Assembly (NCBI RefSeq): GCF_000154785.2
Contig: NC_015730.1
Location: 372,001-436,000, forward strand
DNA from: Roseobacter litoralis Och 149
GTDB lineage: Bacteria; Pseudomonadota; Alphaproteobacteria; Rhodobacterales; Rhodobacteraceae
Direction of reading: 5' to 3'
Length of the DNA stretch: 64,000 nucleotides
The notes beneath the pieces were generated by a model that searched no databases, had not been told where the DNA came from, and saw nothing but the letters and a program-made list of their open reading frames with translations. This document shows positions 1-9,497 of this stretch, one piece after another; positions within the stretch are counted from its first letter, which is position 1; every line of letters starts with the position of its first letter. Made by a program: the position numbers and the translations under genes.

Positions 1-801
1 AACATCGTGTCCGGCGTGGGGTGGTTTGCCTGGCTGACCATGGCTGTGCTGGGTATGGGCTTTGTCATAGGGGTGATGCGTTTGGTGGTGTCCGTGATGT
101 GCTTGCGACGGATTGTGCGGGGCAGCTATGCTTGGCGTCGTTTTGGCAGGGTGCATTTGCGATTGTCAGACCAATCGCTTGTCCCGTTCTCCACGCGTGG
201 TTTTTACAACTATTACGTGGTGATCCCATCTCACATGCTGGCGGAGGCACATGAGCTTAAGGTGTCTTTGGCGCATGAGTTTCAGCATATCCGGCAGGGT
301 GATCTTGAATGGGAAATCCTGATCGAGGCGCTCAAGCCGGTCTTTTTCCTCAACCCGGTTTATCACGCATGGAAGCGGCAGGTCGAAAACCTGCGTGAAC
401 TGAATTGCGACAGCGAGGTTTTGTCGCGCGGTCGTATCGATATGCGCGAGTATTGCGATACGCTTTTGTCGGTGTGTCAAAAAACCCTCAGCCGCGACCG
501 TGACTTTGTCATCGCCGTGCCAAAGGTGACGCTGGTGAGCGCTGACAGACCCACATTACGGCAGGGCGGCAAGAGCTTTCTGGAAGCGCGCATTCTGTCG
601 CTCACGAACTTGCGGGATGCCAAGCAATCGCGGCTCGCCGTTGTGGCATTGGTTTTGCCTTTCGTTGCGGCAGTAGCGCTGCTGTCGCTGGCGATCCAAA
701 CCCCGCCAGATTGGAGCCAGGATCGCTTGATGCTCTCCACGGTCGTTAACCTCGAACGGCTTGATGAAATAAACCGCTTGTCCGCATTTGGCCGTAACTA
801 A
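1..801 (+). CDS. M56 family (BlaR1-like) membrane metallopeptidase, probably 5'-truncated by the window edge
   Basis: The protein has an HEFQH zinc-peptidase motif (HEXXH, about residues 90-94 counted from a GTG at 7), followed by a hydrophobic stretch and a conserved 'NCDSEVL' segment, as in M56/BlaR1 peptidases that sit in the inner membrane and cleave a regulator. An N-terminal membrane segment (about residues 8-30) and a C-terminal one (about 208-228) are visible. The frame is open from base 1, so the GTG at 7 may be internal and the gene may begin upstream. M56 proteins usually pair with a BlaI/MecI-type repressor gene just upstream, which would lie outside the window. It converges with the next gene, 17 bp between stop codons. 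Confidence 0.75.
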   Translation, partial: NIVSGVGWFAWLTMAVLGMGFVIGVMRLVVSVMCLRRIVRGSYAWRRFGRVHLRLSDQSLVPFSTRGFYNYYVVIPSHMLAEAHELKVSLAHEFQHIRQGDLEWEILIEALKPVFFLNPVYHAWKRQVENLRELNCDSEVLSRGRIDMREYCDTLLSVCQKTLSRDRDFVIAVPKVTLVSADRPTLRQGGKSFLEARILSLTNLRDAKQSRLAVVALVLPFVAAVALLSLAIQTPPDWSQDRLMLSTVVNLERLDEINRLSAFGRN

Positions 802-818
802 GCGAGCGTCAGACCCGG

Positions 819-2159
819 TTAAACCGCAGCAGGGTCAGCACCGATAACCTGTTCAAGGGCTGTCGCCAGCTTGCCGATCAATTCATCGATCTGGTTGTCT
901 TCGATGATGAAAGGCGGCGCCAGAAGCACGTGATCGCCCGCCCGTCCGTCGCGCGTGCCCGCCATTGGATAACAGATCAGCCCTGCGTCGAAGGCTGCTG
1001 TTTTGATTTTCGCGGCATATCCCTTTGCAGGGTCAAAGGGTGTTTTAGTTTCCCTGTCCTCAACGATTTCGATGCCCTGAAACAGCCCTCTGCCGCGGAT
1101 ATCGCCCACATGTGGATGTTGACCGAATTGGTCATGCAGCGCTTTTGACAGCACCTCGCCTTGCCGCCGGGCCCGATCGCATAGTCCGTCGCCAACAATC
1201 TTGCTCACAACCGCCAGCCCGGCAGCGGCGGCAACCGGATGGCCGAGATAGGTGTGACCATGCTGAAAAAAGCCTGTTCCGTTCTTTATCGTTTCGTAGA
1301 TTTCGCCTGTGCACAGCATCGCACCAATGGGTTGATAGCCCGCGCCAAGCCCCTTGGCGATGCACAGGATATCAGGCGCGATCCCATCTGCATCGCAGGC
1401 AAACAGATGGCCCGTCCGACCCATGCCGCACATCACTTCATCAAGGATCAGAAGCACGTCGTAGGTGTCGCAAATCTCACGGATGCGCTTGAAATACCCT
1501 TCAACAGCGGGAACAGCACCGAGTGTCGCACCCACCACAGGTTCGGCCATAAAGGCCATGACGGTTTCAGGCCCAAGGCGCAAAATCTCGTCTTCCAGCT
1601 CCTGCGCGGCACGAAGACCATAAGCGGCGGCACTTTCACCCTCTTCACGCAGCACATATTCGTAACAGGGTGCGATATGATGAACGTCAAACAGCAAAGG
1701 CGCAAATTGCTGCCGCCGCCATTCGTTCCCGCCTGCCGCCAATGCGCCAAGCGTATTGCCATGATAGCTTTGCCGCCGCGCAATCAGGCGCCGTTTTTCT
1801 GGCTGACCCTTTTCGATAAAATACTGCCGCGCAAGTTTGATCGCGGCCTCCGTCGCCTCGGAACCGCCAGAGACGAAATAAACACGTTCTATGTCAGCGG
1901 GTGCATGTTCAATCAACAGATCGGCGAGCGCTTCGGCTGGTTCAGACGTCAAAAACCCGGTATGCGCAAAGGCAAGGTCAGCGACCTGTTTCTGTATGGC
2001 GGCGATCACATCCGCATCACCATGCCCAAGGCAGGAAACGGCAGCACCGCCTGATCCATCCAGATACGCCTTGCCGGTGCTGTCATAGAGATAACACCCC
2101 GCGCCACGGACGGCGGTGGGGATGGTTTTTTTACAATGACGCGGAAACACATGCGACAT
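819..2159 (-). CDS. class III PLP-dependent aminotransferase
   Basis: A 446-residue class III (omega) aminotransferase. It shows the N-terminal 'GAGCYLYDSTGKAYLDG' pattern, the 'LILDEVMCGMGRTG' aspartate motif that binds the pyridine nitrogen of PLP, and the Schiff-base lysine in 'IAKGLGAGYQPIG' (Lys269). The ATG at 2159 is chosen because it fits the family N-terminus and has an AGGAG 8-9 bases upstream; a longer frame exists but its extra residues do not look like protein. It lies 103 bp downstream of the dimethylglycine dehydrogenase-like gene on the same strand, suggesting a shared role in catabolism of an amino or N-methyl compound. The substrate cannot be told from sequence. Confidence 0.88.
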   Translation of the reverse strand: MSHVFPRHCKKTIPTAVRGAGCYLYDSTGKAYLDGSGGAAVSCLGHGDADVIAAIQKQVADLAFAHTGFLTSEPAEALADLLIEHAPADIERVYFVSGGSEATEAAIKLARQYFIEKGQPEKRRLIARRQSYHGNTLGALAAGGNEWRRQQFAPLLFDVHHIAPCYEYVLREEGESAAAYGLRAAQELEDEILRLGPETVMAFMAEPVVGATLGAVPAVEGYFKRIREICDTYDVLLILDEVMCGMGRTGHLFACDADGIAPDILCIAKGLGAGYQPIGAMLCTGEIYETIKNGTGFFQHGHTYLGHPVAAAAGLAVVSKIVGDGLCDRARRQGEVLSKALHDQFGQHPHVGDIRGRGLFQGIEIVEDRETKTPFDPAKGYAAKIKTAAFDAGLICYPMAGTRDGRAGDHVLLAPPFIIEDNQIDELIGKLATALEQVIGADPAAV

Positions 2160-2262
2160 CAGGTTTCTCCTGTGCAAGGCGGAATGGCGAAGTGAGCGTT
2201 GGTTTTTTCTAGAGCATGACGCGCGCAGAATCCATCTGCGTCTGCCGGGGCGGTTTGGTTGA

Positions 2263-4653
2263 TCATGGGCGCATCCGCGCACCGCTGGGATCAAACGCCG
2301 CTGCAAACTGCATGCGTCCGGTGTATTTGGTCCCTGCGATATCGATCTCGACCGCGCCGCCATCAACGGTAGCGTTTACATGGGCCAAGGCGACAGGTGC
2401 GCCAATCCGATACCCGAAACTGGCAGAGGTTATCTGGCCGATGATGTCCGGGCCTGCGTAAACCGGTTCATGACCCAGAGGCACGGCGGTTTCATCGTCA
2501 AAGACAATCGTGACCAGAGAGCGTTTTGACGTCTGCACGCGCTCTGCCAAAGCCTGTGCACCGATAAACCCACCGGTCTTTTTCGCCATGCCGTGCATGC
2601 CAACCTCGACCGGGCTGAGATCACCGTCAAGTTCATGGCCCATGGCCGCGAACCCTTTTTCAATGCGCATGGAGGATTGCGCAAAAAGACCTGCAGGGAC
2701 CGCACCCGCAGATTGGAATGCTGCGTAAATCGCCTGCGCGTTTTCGGCTTTGCAGGTGATTTCCCAGCCCGCTTCGCCCACATAGGACATACGCACGGCG
2801 CGGACATGTTTGCCTGCAATGAATGCAGGCCCGACTTTGAAATACCCAAGGTCGCATAGTTCCGGTGCACCCGTCGCGGCAACAATGCGTGCGGCCTCCG
2901 GCCCCATCAGGCAGAGAACTGCGTAGTCTTCGGTGCTGTCTTTCAGCGTGACGTCAAAACCGTCGCTCTGCCGCAGTGCCCAAGCCAGATCGCGCTTGAT
3001 CGCATTGGTGCCGACGAAAAGCCTGTAATGATCGTCTGCGATGCGGTGTGCCGTGATGTCGCTTTCATAGGTGCCGCGCTCATTCAGCAGGGGGGTGTAA
3101 ATCGCCGTTCCGGCGGGGCGATCCATGTTGCGCATGGCCAGATGCTGCAGGAAGGCGCAGGCATCCGGGCCTGTCACTTCGATTTTGCCAAAAGGGGATG
3201 CGTCAAAAACTGCGGCGGCCTCATGTGCTGCGTGGACTTCCCTGCGCACATTCTCAAACCAGTCGGGCCGTCCAAAGGTCATCTTTGGGTCCGCTGATTT
3301 GCCAAAATAGAGCGGCCTTTCCCACCCGTAGACCTGACCGAAATGCGCATTGGCCTTGGCGTATTCCGCATGCAGCGGCAGCACGCGCAGATCGCGCGCG
3401 GTCTTAAGCTGACGTCCGGGGTAGGCGATTTCATAATGTGTGCCAAGGATTTCAGGCGCGCGGGCCATCAGATGATCAACCGAGTTGAACACAGGCGCGA
3501 ACCGTTTGGCATCCGCTTCGCCAAGGTCATAAGCAGTATGCCCATGGACGATGCAATGGGCCAGATTCATGCCCGCCCCGCCCCCGGATGCCATGCCGAC
3601 CGAATTCATGCCGCAGCCCAAAAACAGCCCGCGTGTCTCAGCCGTTTCCCCAAGCATGAACATGCCATCGGGCGTAAAGCTCTCGGGGCCATTCAGCAGC
3701 ATTTTAACTTCTGCCGTTTCCAGACAGGGCAGGCGGTGCAGGGCGTTGAGCATCATGGGCTCGAAATGATCCCAGTCTTCGGGCAAGAGGCCAAATTCGA
3801 AATTCTGATCCAGAACTCCGGGGGCAATTGGCTTGCCCATCGGCTCAAAGCACCCCACCAACAAACCGCCGCTGTCGTCGCGGATGTAAAGATGATTGTC
3901 ATGATCGCTGAGGGTCGGCACATTGCCCTCGATCCCCTCAAGCGGTTTTGTCAGCAGATAAAAATGTTCGCAGGCCAGCGCGGGTACCTCGGCACCTGCC
4001 ATGCCGCCAATCTCGCGCGACCACAGCCCCGCACATAGTGCCACGGCATCGCAACTGACGGTTCCCTTTGTTGTTTCGACACCCGTGATGCGCCCGTTTT
4101 TAGTCAGAATGCCGGTGACGCCTGTGTTCTCGAAAATGCCTGCGCCGTGGCTTTTGGCTGATTTGACCAGCGCGGCACAGACGTCTGAGGGTGAAACGCG
4201 GCCATCCTCAGGCGACCAGACAGCTCCCAGCACATCGCTTGCGTTCATCAGGGGCCAACGCTCTTGTGCTTCGCCCGCACTGACCCAATCGGCCTTGATG
4301 CCAAAAGCATGCGCAAGGGCTTCTTGCCGTCTGACGTGAATTGCCCGGTCTGGTGTTGTCGCGATGGACAGGGACCCTTTCTGGATCCAACCCACGTTCT
4401 GGCCGGTTTCCTTTTCCAACTGCGCATATAGATCCACAGAATACTGGATCATGCGCGTCAGGTTGCGCGAGTGTCTGAGCGCGCGCACCTGCGCCGCGGA
4501 ATGCCATGTGGTGCCCGAGGTGAGCTTGTTGCGCTCTAGCAGGATCGCGTCTGTAACGCCCATCTTGGCCAGATGGTAGAGGGTCGAGCAGCCCATGATG
4601 CCGCCCCCGATGACGACGACGGAGGCATGTGCAGGTAATTCTGAAGGTGTCAT
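2263..4653 (-). CDS. FAD-dependent dimethylglycine/sarcosine dehydrogenase-like protein (DAO + GcvT domains)
   Basis: A 796-residue two-part enzyme. The N-terminal half is a DAO-type FAD domain with the dinucleotide motif 'VVIGGGIMGCS' (about residues 12-22) and 'GTTWHSA', whose histidine matches the residue that carries covalent FAD in dimethylglycine and sarcosine dehydrogenases. The C-terminal half (from about residue 430) is a GcvT-like aminomethyltransferase fold that in the family passes the methyl group as formaldehyde to tetrahydrofolate. Length and domain order match this family. It is divergent from an RpiR regulator across a 110 bp region with a palindrome and precedes the aminotransferase. 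It probably demethylates dimethylglycine, sarcosine or a related betaine product; the exact substrate is inference. Confidence 0.87.
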   Translation of the reverse strand: MTPSELPAHASVVVIGGGIMGCSTLYHLAKMGVTDAILLERNKLTSGTTWHSAAQVRALRHSRNLTRMIQYSVDLYAQLEKETGQNVGWIQKGSLSIATTPDRAIHVRRQEALAHAFGIKADWVSAGEAQERWPLMNASDVLGAVWSPEDGRVSPSDVCAALVKSAKSHGAGIFENTGVTGILTKNGRITGVETTKGTVSCDAVALCAGLWSREIGGMAGAEVPALACEHFYLLTKPLEGIEGNVPTLSDHDNHLYIRDDSGGLLVGCFEPMGKPIAPGVLDQNFEFGLLPEDWDHFEPMMLNALHRLPCLETAEVKMLLNGPESFTPDGMFMLGETAETRGLFLGCGMNSVGMASGGGAGMNLAHCIVHGHTAYDLGEADAKRFAPVFNSVDHLMARAPEILGTHYEIAYPGRQLKTARDLRVLPLHAEYAKANAHFGQVYGWERPLYFGKSADPKMTFGRPDWFENVRREVHAAHEAAAVFDASPFGKIEVTGPDACAFLQHLAMRNMDRPAGTAIYTPLLNERGTYESDITAHRIADDHYRLFVGTNAIKRDLAWALRQSDGFDVTLKDSTEDYAVLCLMGPEAARIVAATGAPELCDLGYFKVGPAFIAGKHVRAVRMSYVGEAGWEITCKAENAQAIYAAFQSAGAVPAGLFAQSSMRIEKGFAAMGHELDGDLSPVEVGMHGMAKKTGGFIGAQALAERVQTSKRSLVTIVFDDETAVPLGHEPVYAGPDIIGQITSASFGYRIGAPVALAHVNATVDGGAVEIDIAGTKYTGRMQFAAAFDPSGARMRP

Positions 4654-4679
4654 GGTATTTCTTTCGGTTACACCCCATT

Positions 4680-4695
4680 TGAAACACTTGTTTCA
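4680..4695. promoter_or_regulatory. perfect 16-bp palindrome, candidate RpiR operator
   Basis: TGAAACACTTGTTTCA is a perfect inverted repeat (7-bp arms, 2-bp spacer), 27 bp upstream of the dehydrogenase start. A degenerate second copy (TGAAACAGTGTATTT) begins at 4719, 39 bp from the first, towards the divergent RpiR gene. A paired site between divergent genes, one encoding a regulator, is the usual layout for autoregulation. Binding by RpiR is inferred from position only. Confidence 0.55.
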
Positions 4696-4763
4696 GCCAT
4701 TGACAATATCAAAACATATGAAACAGTGTATTTAACGTTTAGGATGGAGCCATTATTGCCAAC

Positions 4764-5624
4764 ATGACAGTTCAGGACAGGATCAGCGGGTCATATGCAG
4801 ATTTGAGCGACAAGCTGAGGGTTGCTGCAAAATTCGTGTCGGAAAACCCTGCGGAAATTGCAACGCGCTCTCTGCGCTCGGTTGCACAGAGCAGTGGCGT
4901 ATCACCGGCGACGTTTTCGCGGCTTGCGCGCGCGCTGGGGTATCGTGACTACGAACAGTTGCGCGAAGAGGGTCGTCTTGTCGTTGAGCGTCAGATGTCG
5001 CCATTCTCGGAGCGCGCGGCCAAACTACGCGCGCAGGCAGGCAAGGAGCAAGGCCGCGCGCTGCTTGAACATCAATCCGCAGCCTGCATTGCAAATGTCG
5101 AAAAGCTGGTCGCAAGCGTAAACAGGGATGCGCTTGAGCGCGCCGTCCGGCAAATTGACGAGGCGAAGACCGTTTTGTTGGTCGGCTCCATGGGGTCGGC
5201 GGGGGTTATCGATTATCTGGGATACATGGGCCAGTGGTTCAAACAAAACTGGAAGGTGGCAGGGCGCAACGGGATTGAGCTTTCTGCCACGCTGTCGCGG
5301 ATCAATGAGGGCGATGTCGTCGTCGGACTGGTCAAAGCACCATATGCACGCCGTACCGTCGCTGCGCTGAAAGCTGCGCAAGACAGGGGGGCGAAAACGG
5401 TTGTCATTTCTGACAGTCCGACATCTCCCGCATTGCAATTTGCCAATCATAGCTTCATCGTGGCGACGCAGAGCCCTCAGTTCTTTTCATCCTATGCGGC
5501 AACGCTAGTATTACTGGAGACGATAATTTCTATGCTCATCGCCCGGGCCGGACCCGATGCTGAAGAGCAAATACGCGCAGCAGAACAAACTATTGAGCGT
5601 CTTGGAGAGAACTGGACGCCGTAA
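4764..5624 (+). CDS. RpiR/MurR family transcriptional regulator (HTH + SIS domain)
   Basis: A 286-residue regulator. The N-terminal region (about 1-75) is an RpiR-type helix-turn-helix ('ATRSLRSVAQSSGVSPATFS', then 'LARALGYRDYEQLR'). The C-terminal half is a SIS sugar-phosphate-binding fold with 'VLLVGSMGSAGVIDYLG' (about 139-155). RpiR proteins sense phosphosugars or other small ligands. Divergent to the dehydrogenase/aminotransferase pair and 35 bp upstream of the TAXI solute-binding gene, it probably controls both sides. The ATG at 4764 is used; a GGAG lies rather far upstream (about 13 bases), so translation may be modest. Confidence 0.88.
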   Translation: MTVQDRISGSYADLSDKLRVAAKFVSENPAEIATRSLRSVAQSSGVSPATFSRLARALGYRDYEQLREEGRLVVERQMSPFSERAAKLRAQAGKEQGRALLEHQSAACIANVEKLVASVNRDALERAVRQIDEAKTVLLVGSMGSAGVIDYLGYMGQWFKQNWKVAGRNGIELSATLSRINEGDVVVGLVKAPYARRTVAALKAAQDRGAKTVVISDSPTSPALQFANHSFIVATQSPQFFSSYAATLVLLETIISMLIARAGPDAEEQIRAAEQTIERLGENWTP

Positions 5625-5659
5625 ATACCGACTTGCAACATATAAAGGGAGATCAACAC

Positions 5660-6628
5660 ATGTTCGCAAAACACTTTCTGACAGGGGCGGCAATGGCCGC
5701 TTCGCTTGGCATGGCTGGAGCCGCAAGTGCCGAGCAGACGTTTATCACGATTGGCACAGGTGGTGTCACGGGCGTTTACTATCCAACCGGCGGTGCAATT
5801 TGCCGTCTTGTGAACAAGGACCGCAAAGAGCACAATATCCGCTGCTCTGTGGAGTCCACTGGCGGGTCTGTCTATAACACACGCACAATTCGCGAAGGTG
5901 AATTGGACTTTGGCATTGTTCAGTCAGACGTTCAATCCGCAGCCATGGAAGGTGTTCGTGCCTTTGACGGGGATGAACCATACGCTGACCTGCGCGCAGT
6001 TTTTTCAGTACACCCTGAACCGATGCATGTGATGGTCCGCGAAGACGCAGACATCAATTCCGTCATGGATATGAAGGGCAAGCGGGTCAATATCGGCAAC
6101 CCCGGATCGGGCACGCGCGTGCTTGCAGACGTCCTGATGGAAGCTGCCGGTGTTACGCCGGGTGATTTCTCTCTTGCGGCGGAATTGAAGTCGTCAGAGC
6201 AAGCAGCAGCACTGTGTGATGGCAAGATTGATGCAGCTATCTGGGCCGCTGGTCTTCCAAACGGCTCCACCATGGAGGCGACTTCGACCTGCGGGATCAA
6301 AATCCTCGACCTGACGACCTCGGGTACGGACAAGGTACTGTCAGCCAACCCTGCCTATGCGGCCGCGACCATCCCGGCGGGCCTGTACCCGGGCAATGAC
6401 GCAGAAATTGCGTCCTGGGGTCCCAAAGCCACATTCGTAGCAGACGCCAATACACCGGATGAAGTGGTGTACGTGCTTGTCAAAGCGGTTTTCGAGAACT
6501 TTGAAGATTTCAAGAAACTGCACCCTGCCTTTGGTCGCCTGACGGAAGAAGAGATGATCAAGGATGGCCTCAGCGCCCCGCTGCACCCCGGTGCTGCGAA
6601 ATACTATGCTGAGCGTGGCTGGATGTAA
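5660..6628 (+). CDS. TAXI family TRAP transporter solute-binding protein
   Basis: A 322-residue periplasmic protein with a Sec signal peptide (hydrophobic core about 6-18, cleavage after 'AASA' near residue 23) and a mature start 'EQTFITIGTGGVTGVYYPTG', the signature of TAXI solute receptors. A start 27 bases upstream is possible, but GGGAG at about 5647 fits ATG 5660 and puts the signal peptide at the N-terminus. It is followed by a strong hairpin and the fused permease, so the three genes with the interrupted stress protein form one TRAP operon. TAXI substrates include glutamate/glutamine and organic acids in characterised cases; the neighbouring demethylation genes hint at an amino or N-methyl compound. 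Confidence 0.9.
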   Translation: MFAKHFLTGAAMAASLGMAGAASAEQTFITIGTGGVTGVYYPTGGAICRLVNKDRKEHNIRCSVESTGGSVYNTRTIREGELDFGIVQSDVQSAAMEGVRAFDGDEPYADLRAVFSVHPEPMHVMVREDADINSVMDMKGKRVNIGNPGSGTRVLADVLMEAAGVTPGDFSLAAELKSSEQAAALCDGKIDAAIWAAGLPNGSTMEATSTCGIKILDLTTSGTDKVLSANPAYAAATIPAGLYPGNDAEIASWGPKATFVADANTPDEVVYVLVKAVFENFEDFKKLHPAFGRLTEEEMIKDGLSAPLHPGAAKYYAERGWM

Positions 6629-6647
6629 GCCTTTCAGAATTGAAACA

Positions 6648-6674
6648 GCTCCCGGCGCTCTGAGCGGCGGGAGC
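6648..6674 (+). promoter_or_regulatory. GC-rich hairpin between solute receptor and permease genes
   Basis: GCTCCCG (6648-6654) pairs with CGGGAGC (6668-6674), with GCGC/GCG pairs extending the stem inward. It is followed by A-rich rather than T-rich sequence, so it looks like an mRNA-stabilising or attenuating stem rather than a full terminator. Such stems often let a receptor gene be expressed above its permease. Confidence 0.5.
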
Positions 6675-6725
6675 AAAAACCGATAAAAACAAAAATAAAT
6701 TGATATTCCCAACAAGGGGGACAGC

Positions 6726-9326
6726 ATGACAGATGCACAGTCAAAGGGCCCGGATACGGCCCTTCAAGATATCGTGGCCGATGCCGATACCGGCGGGCGC
6801 AACCCGGACGACGCATTTGGCAGAGCGGCTCTTTGGTATCTGCCCTTGGTTTGGGCAATCTATCAGCTTTGGATCGCATCCCCCTTACCGTTCATGCTCG
6901 GCATGGGCGTCTGGAACGACACGCAGACGCGCGCCATCCACCTTGGCTTTGCGGTCTTGCTGGCCTTCCTCGCCTTTCCGGGGCTGAAATCCAGCCCGCG
7001 CAACCGTATTCCGGCGATCACATGGGCCGTAGCGATCGTCGCGGCGATTGCAGCCTCGTACCTTTGGTGGGACTATCGCGGCGTCGCCCAACGCACCGGC
7101 GCGCCCAACACGACAGATGTGGTGATCGCGGGCATCGGGATCGTTCTCTTGATGGAGGCCGCACGACGGTCCCTCGGGTTCCCGCTGATGGGTGTGGCGC
7201 TGTTTTTCCTCGCCTATGTTTTCTTTGGATCCTGGTCAGGCTTGCCAGAAGTGGTGCAATGGAAAGGGGCCTCCTTCGAAAAGGCGATGAGTCACATGTG
7301 GCTCACGACCGAAGGGGTGTTTGGCGTCGCACTTGGTGTTTCATCAGGCTTTGTGTTCCTGTTCGTGCTGTTTGGTGCTTTGCTCAATCAGGCGGGGGCG
7401 GGCAACTATTTCCTCAAGCTGGCTTTCGCGGCACTCGGCCATCTGCGCGGCGGCCCGGCCAAAGCGGCGGTTATCGCCTCGGCTGCCACCGGACTGATCT
7501 CAGGGTCTTCGATTGCCAACGTGGTCACGACAGGCACATTCACGATCCCACTGATGAAAAAGGTCGGTTTTCCGGCCACAAAGGCTGGCGCGATTGAGGT
7601 GTCCTCTTCGATCAACGGGGTGCTGACGCCACCTGTCATGGGCGCGGTTGCCTTTCTGATGACGGAATATGTGGGCATATCCTACGTCGAGGTTGTGAAA
7701 ACCGCTATCGTGCCTGCCGCCATTTCATACGTGGCGCTTGTCTACATCGTTCACCTTGAAGCGCTTAAAATGGGCATGACGGGTACAAGCCGCATGCACC
7801 CGGTCAAGTTTATCCTTGGCGCGATTTTCATCATTGCGATTTCTATCGTTATTGCGGGCGGTACGCTCTTTTTGTGCGGCTTTCTCGTGGACGTGATCAG
7901 TTCAACCTTTGGCGGCGCATCTCTCTGGGTCATTCTGTCGATCATGCTGGTCGCTTATATCGCGGCTGTGCGCTACGCAGCTCAGGGTCCTGATCTGGAT
8001 ATGAGCATCGACTCCATGCAGCACCTGCCGCCCACGCGCGAGATTTTCAAGACTGGCGTGCATTACCTGATGCCGATCCTTTTGTTGATGTATCTGCTGA
8101 TGATTGAAAGAAAATCGCCGGGGCTGTCGGCTTTCTGGTCCACGATCTTCATGCTTTTCATCCTGCTGACGCAGAACCCGCTAAAGGCCTTTTTCAGAGG
8201 CGAGGGGGAGGCCCTGCGTCACGTGCGCGAAGGTCTTTCCGACATCGCGGAAGGCATGATTGCCGGGGCGCGCAACATGATCGGACTGGCCGCCGCGATG
8301 GGCGTCGCCGGTATCATCGTTGGTGCGGTGACCCTGACGGGTATCGGTCAGGTCATGGCCGAATTCGTTGAATTCCTGTCTGGCGGGAACCTTCTGGCGA
8401 TGCTGTTCTTCGTCGCGGTGATTTCGATCATTCTGGGGATGGGTCTGCCGACAACGGCAAATTACATCGTCGTATCCTCATTGATGGCCGGTGTTGTTGT
8501 CGAACTGGGTGCTCAATCGGGTCTGATTGTCCCTCTGGTCGCGGTGCATATGTTCGTCTTTTACTTTGGTATCATGGCGGATGTGACGCCCCCTGTGGGA
8601 CTGGCGAGTTTTGCCGCCGCCGCGATTTCCAAGGGCGATCCGCTGAAGACCGGGTTTCAGGCGTTCTTTTATTCGATAAGGACCGCGCTTTTGCCTTTCC
8701 TGTTCATCTTCAACACGGATCTTCTGTTGATTGATGTGGGGCCGGTGCAGGCCATCTTCGTGTTTATCGTGGCCCTGATCGCCATGCTCTTGTTTGCCGC
8801 CGGGACGATGAATTACTTCATGGTAAAATCGAGGCTTTATGAAAGTGCTGTGCTGCTGTTTGCGGCCTTTATGCTGTTCCAGCCGGGGTATTTCCTGAAC
8901 CGGATTGCACCGGAATTCGAAACGATGCCGGGCACGCAACTCTTTGAAATGGCGCAATCGGCTGAATCGGGGGCGTCGCTCAGGGTGCGATTGGTTGGTG
9001 AAAACCTCAACGGTGACATGATCGACGCGCGCTATCTTTTGCCGGTGGGGGATGCAGGTGCCGACGGGGTTACCCGCCTGTTTGATGGCGCAGGCATAGA
9101 ATTCCGTGAGGAAGACGACAGGATATTTGTCGACAACCTCAACTTTGGCGGACCAGCCGAGCAATTGGGCATCGATTTTGACTGGGAAATTGTCGAGTTG
9201 GAAGTCGAAGCGGACCGGATACCCAAAGAGGTCTTTTACCTCCCCGCTTTCCTTTTGGTGGGCGGTGTTTACCTGCTGCAAATGGGCCGCAAACGCAAAC
9301 ATGAAGCGAAGGAGGCCGTCGCATGA
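6726..9326 (+). CDS. TRAP transporter fused permease (DctQ-DctM, with DUF3394-like tail)
   Basis: An 866-residue polytopic membrane protein with about 16-18 hydrophobic segments. The first part (about 30-180) is the small-subunit region. The large part carries typical DctM motifs: 'ATGLISGSSIANVVTTGTF' (about 256-274) and 'GMGLPTTANYIVVSSLMA' (about 572-589). The last ~150 residues, from about 740, form a soluble extension with a PDZ-like 'GGPAEQLGI' ending in one more membrane helix and a basic tail, matching the DUF3394 extension of fused TAXI permeases. AAGGGGG about 6 bases upstream is a strong ribosome site. The stop overlaps the next start by 4 bp (ATGA). It works with the TAXI receptor at 5660. 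Confidence 0.92.
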   Translation: MTDAQSKGPDTALQDIVADADTGGRNPDDAFGRAALWYLPLVWAIYQLWIASPLPFMLGMGVWNDTQTRAIHLGFAVLLAFLAFPGLKSSPRNRIPAITWAVAIVAAIAASYLWWDYRGVAQRTGAPNTTDVVIAGIGIVLLMEAARRSLGFPLMGVALFFLAYVFFGSWSGLPEVVQWKGASFEKAMSHMWLTTEGVFGVALGVSSGFVFLFVLFGALLNQAGAGNYFLKLAFAALGHLRGGPAKAAVIASAATGLISGSSIANVVTTGTFTIPLMKKVGFPATKAGAIEVSSSINGVLTPPVMGAVAFLMTEYVGISYVEVVKTAIVPAAISYVALVYIVHLEALKMGMTGTSRMHPVKFILGAIFIIAISIVIAGGTLFLCGFLVDVISSTFGGASLWVILSIMLVAYIAAVRYAAQGPDLDMSIDSMQHLPPTREIFKTGVHYLMPILLLMYLLMIERKSPGLSAFWSTIFMLFILLTQNPLKAFFRGEGEALRHVREGLSDIAEGMIAGARNMIGLAAAMGVAGIIVGAVTLTGIGQVMAEFVEFLSGGNLLAMLFFVAVISIILGMGLPTTANYIVVSSLMAGVVVELGAQSGLIVPLVAVHMFVFYFGIMADVTPPVGLASFAAAAISKGDPLKTGFQAFFYSIRTALLPFLFIFNTDLLLIDVGPVQAIFVFIVALIAMLLFAAGTMNYFMVKSRLYESAVLLFAAFMLFQPGYFLNRIAPEFETMPGTQLFEMAQSAESGASLRVRLVGENLNGDMIDARYLLPVGDAGADGVTRLFDGAGIEFREEDDRIFVDNLNFGGPAEQLGIDFDWEIVELEVEADRIPKEVFYLPAFLLVGGVYLLQMGRKRKHEAKEAVA

Positions 9327-9497
9327 CAAATCACATCCTGTGTTCTGTTGATCTGACCCATGAGGATGAAGCTGCCAAATTGCTGCGTGAAGCTTACAAT
9401 CTGGCGGGTTTCTATGGTGCCACGCTCAGCGTTGTGACGGTCCTGCCGGATTATGGGTCATCATGGGTCGGCTCGTTTTTCAAAGAGGGCACGATGC

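Noticed and set aside
6641..6648. TGAAAC upstream of the TRAP permease as another RpiR half-site
   Set aside because: It is a single short half-site with no partner; expected by chance.
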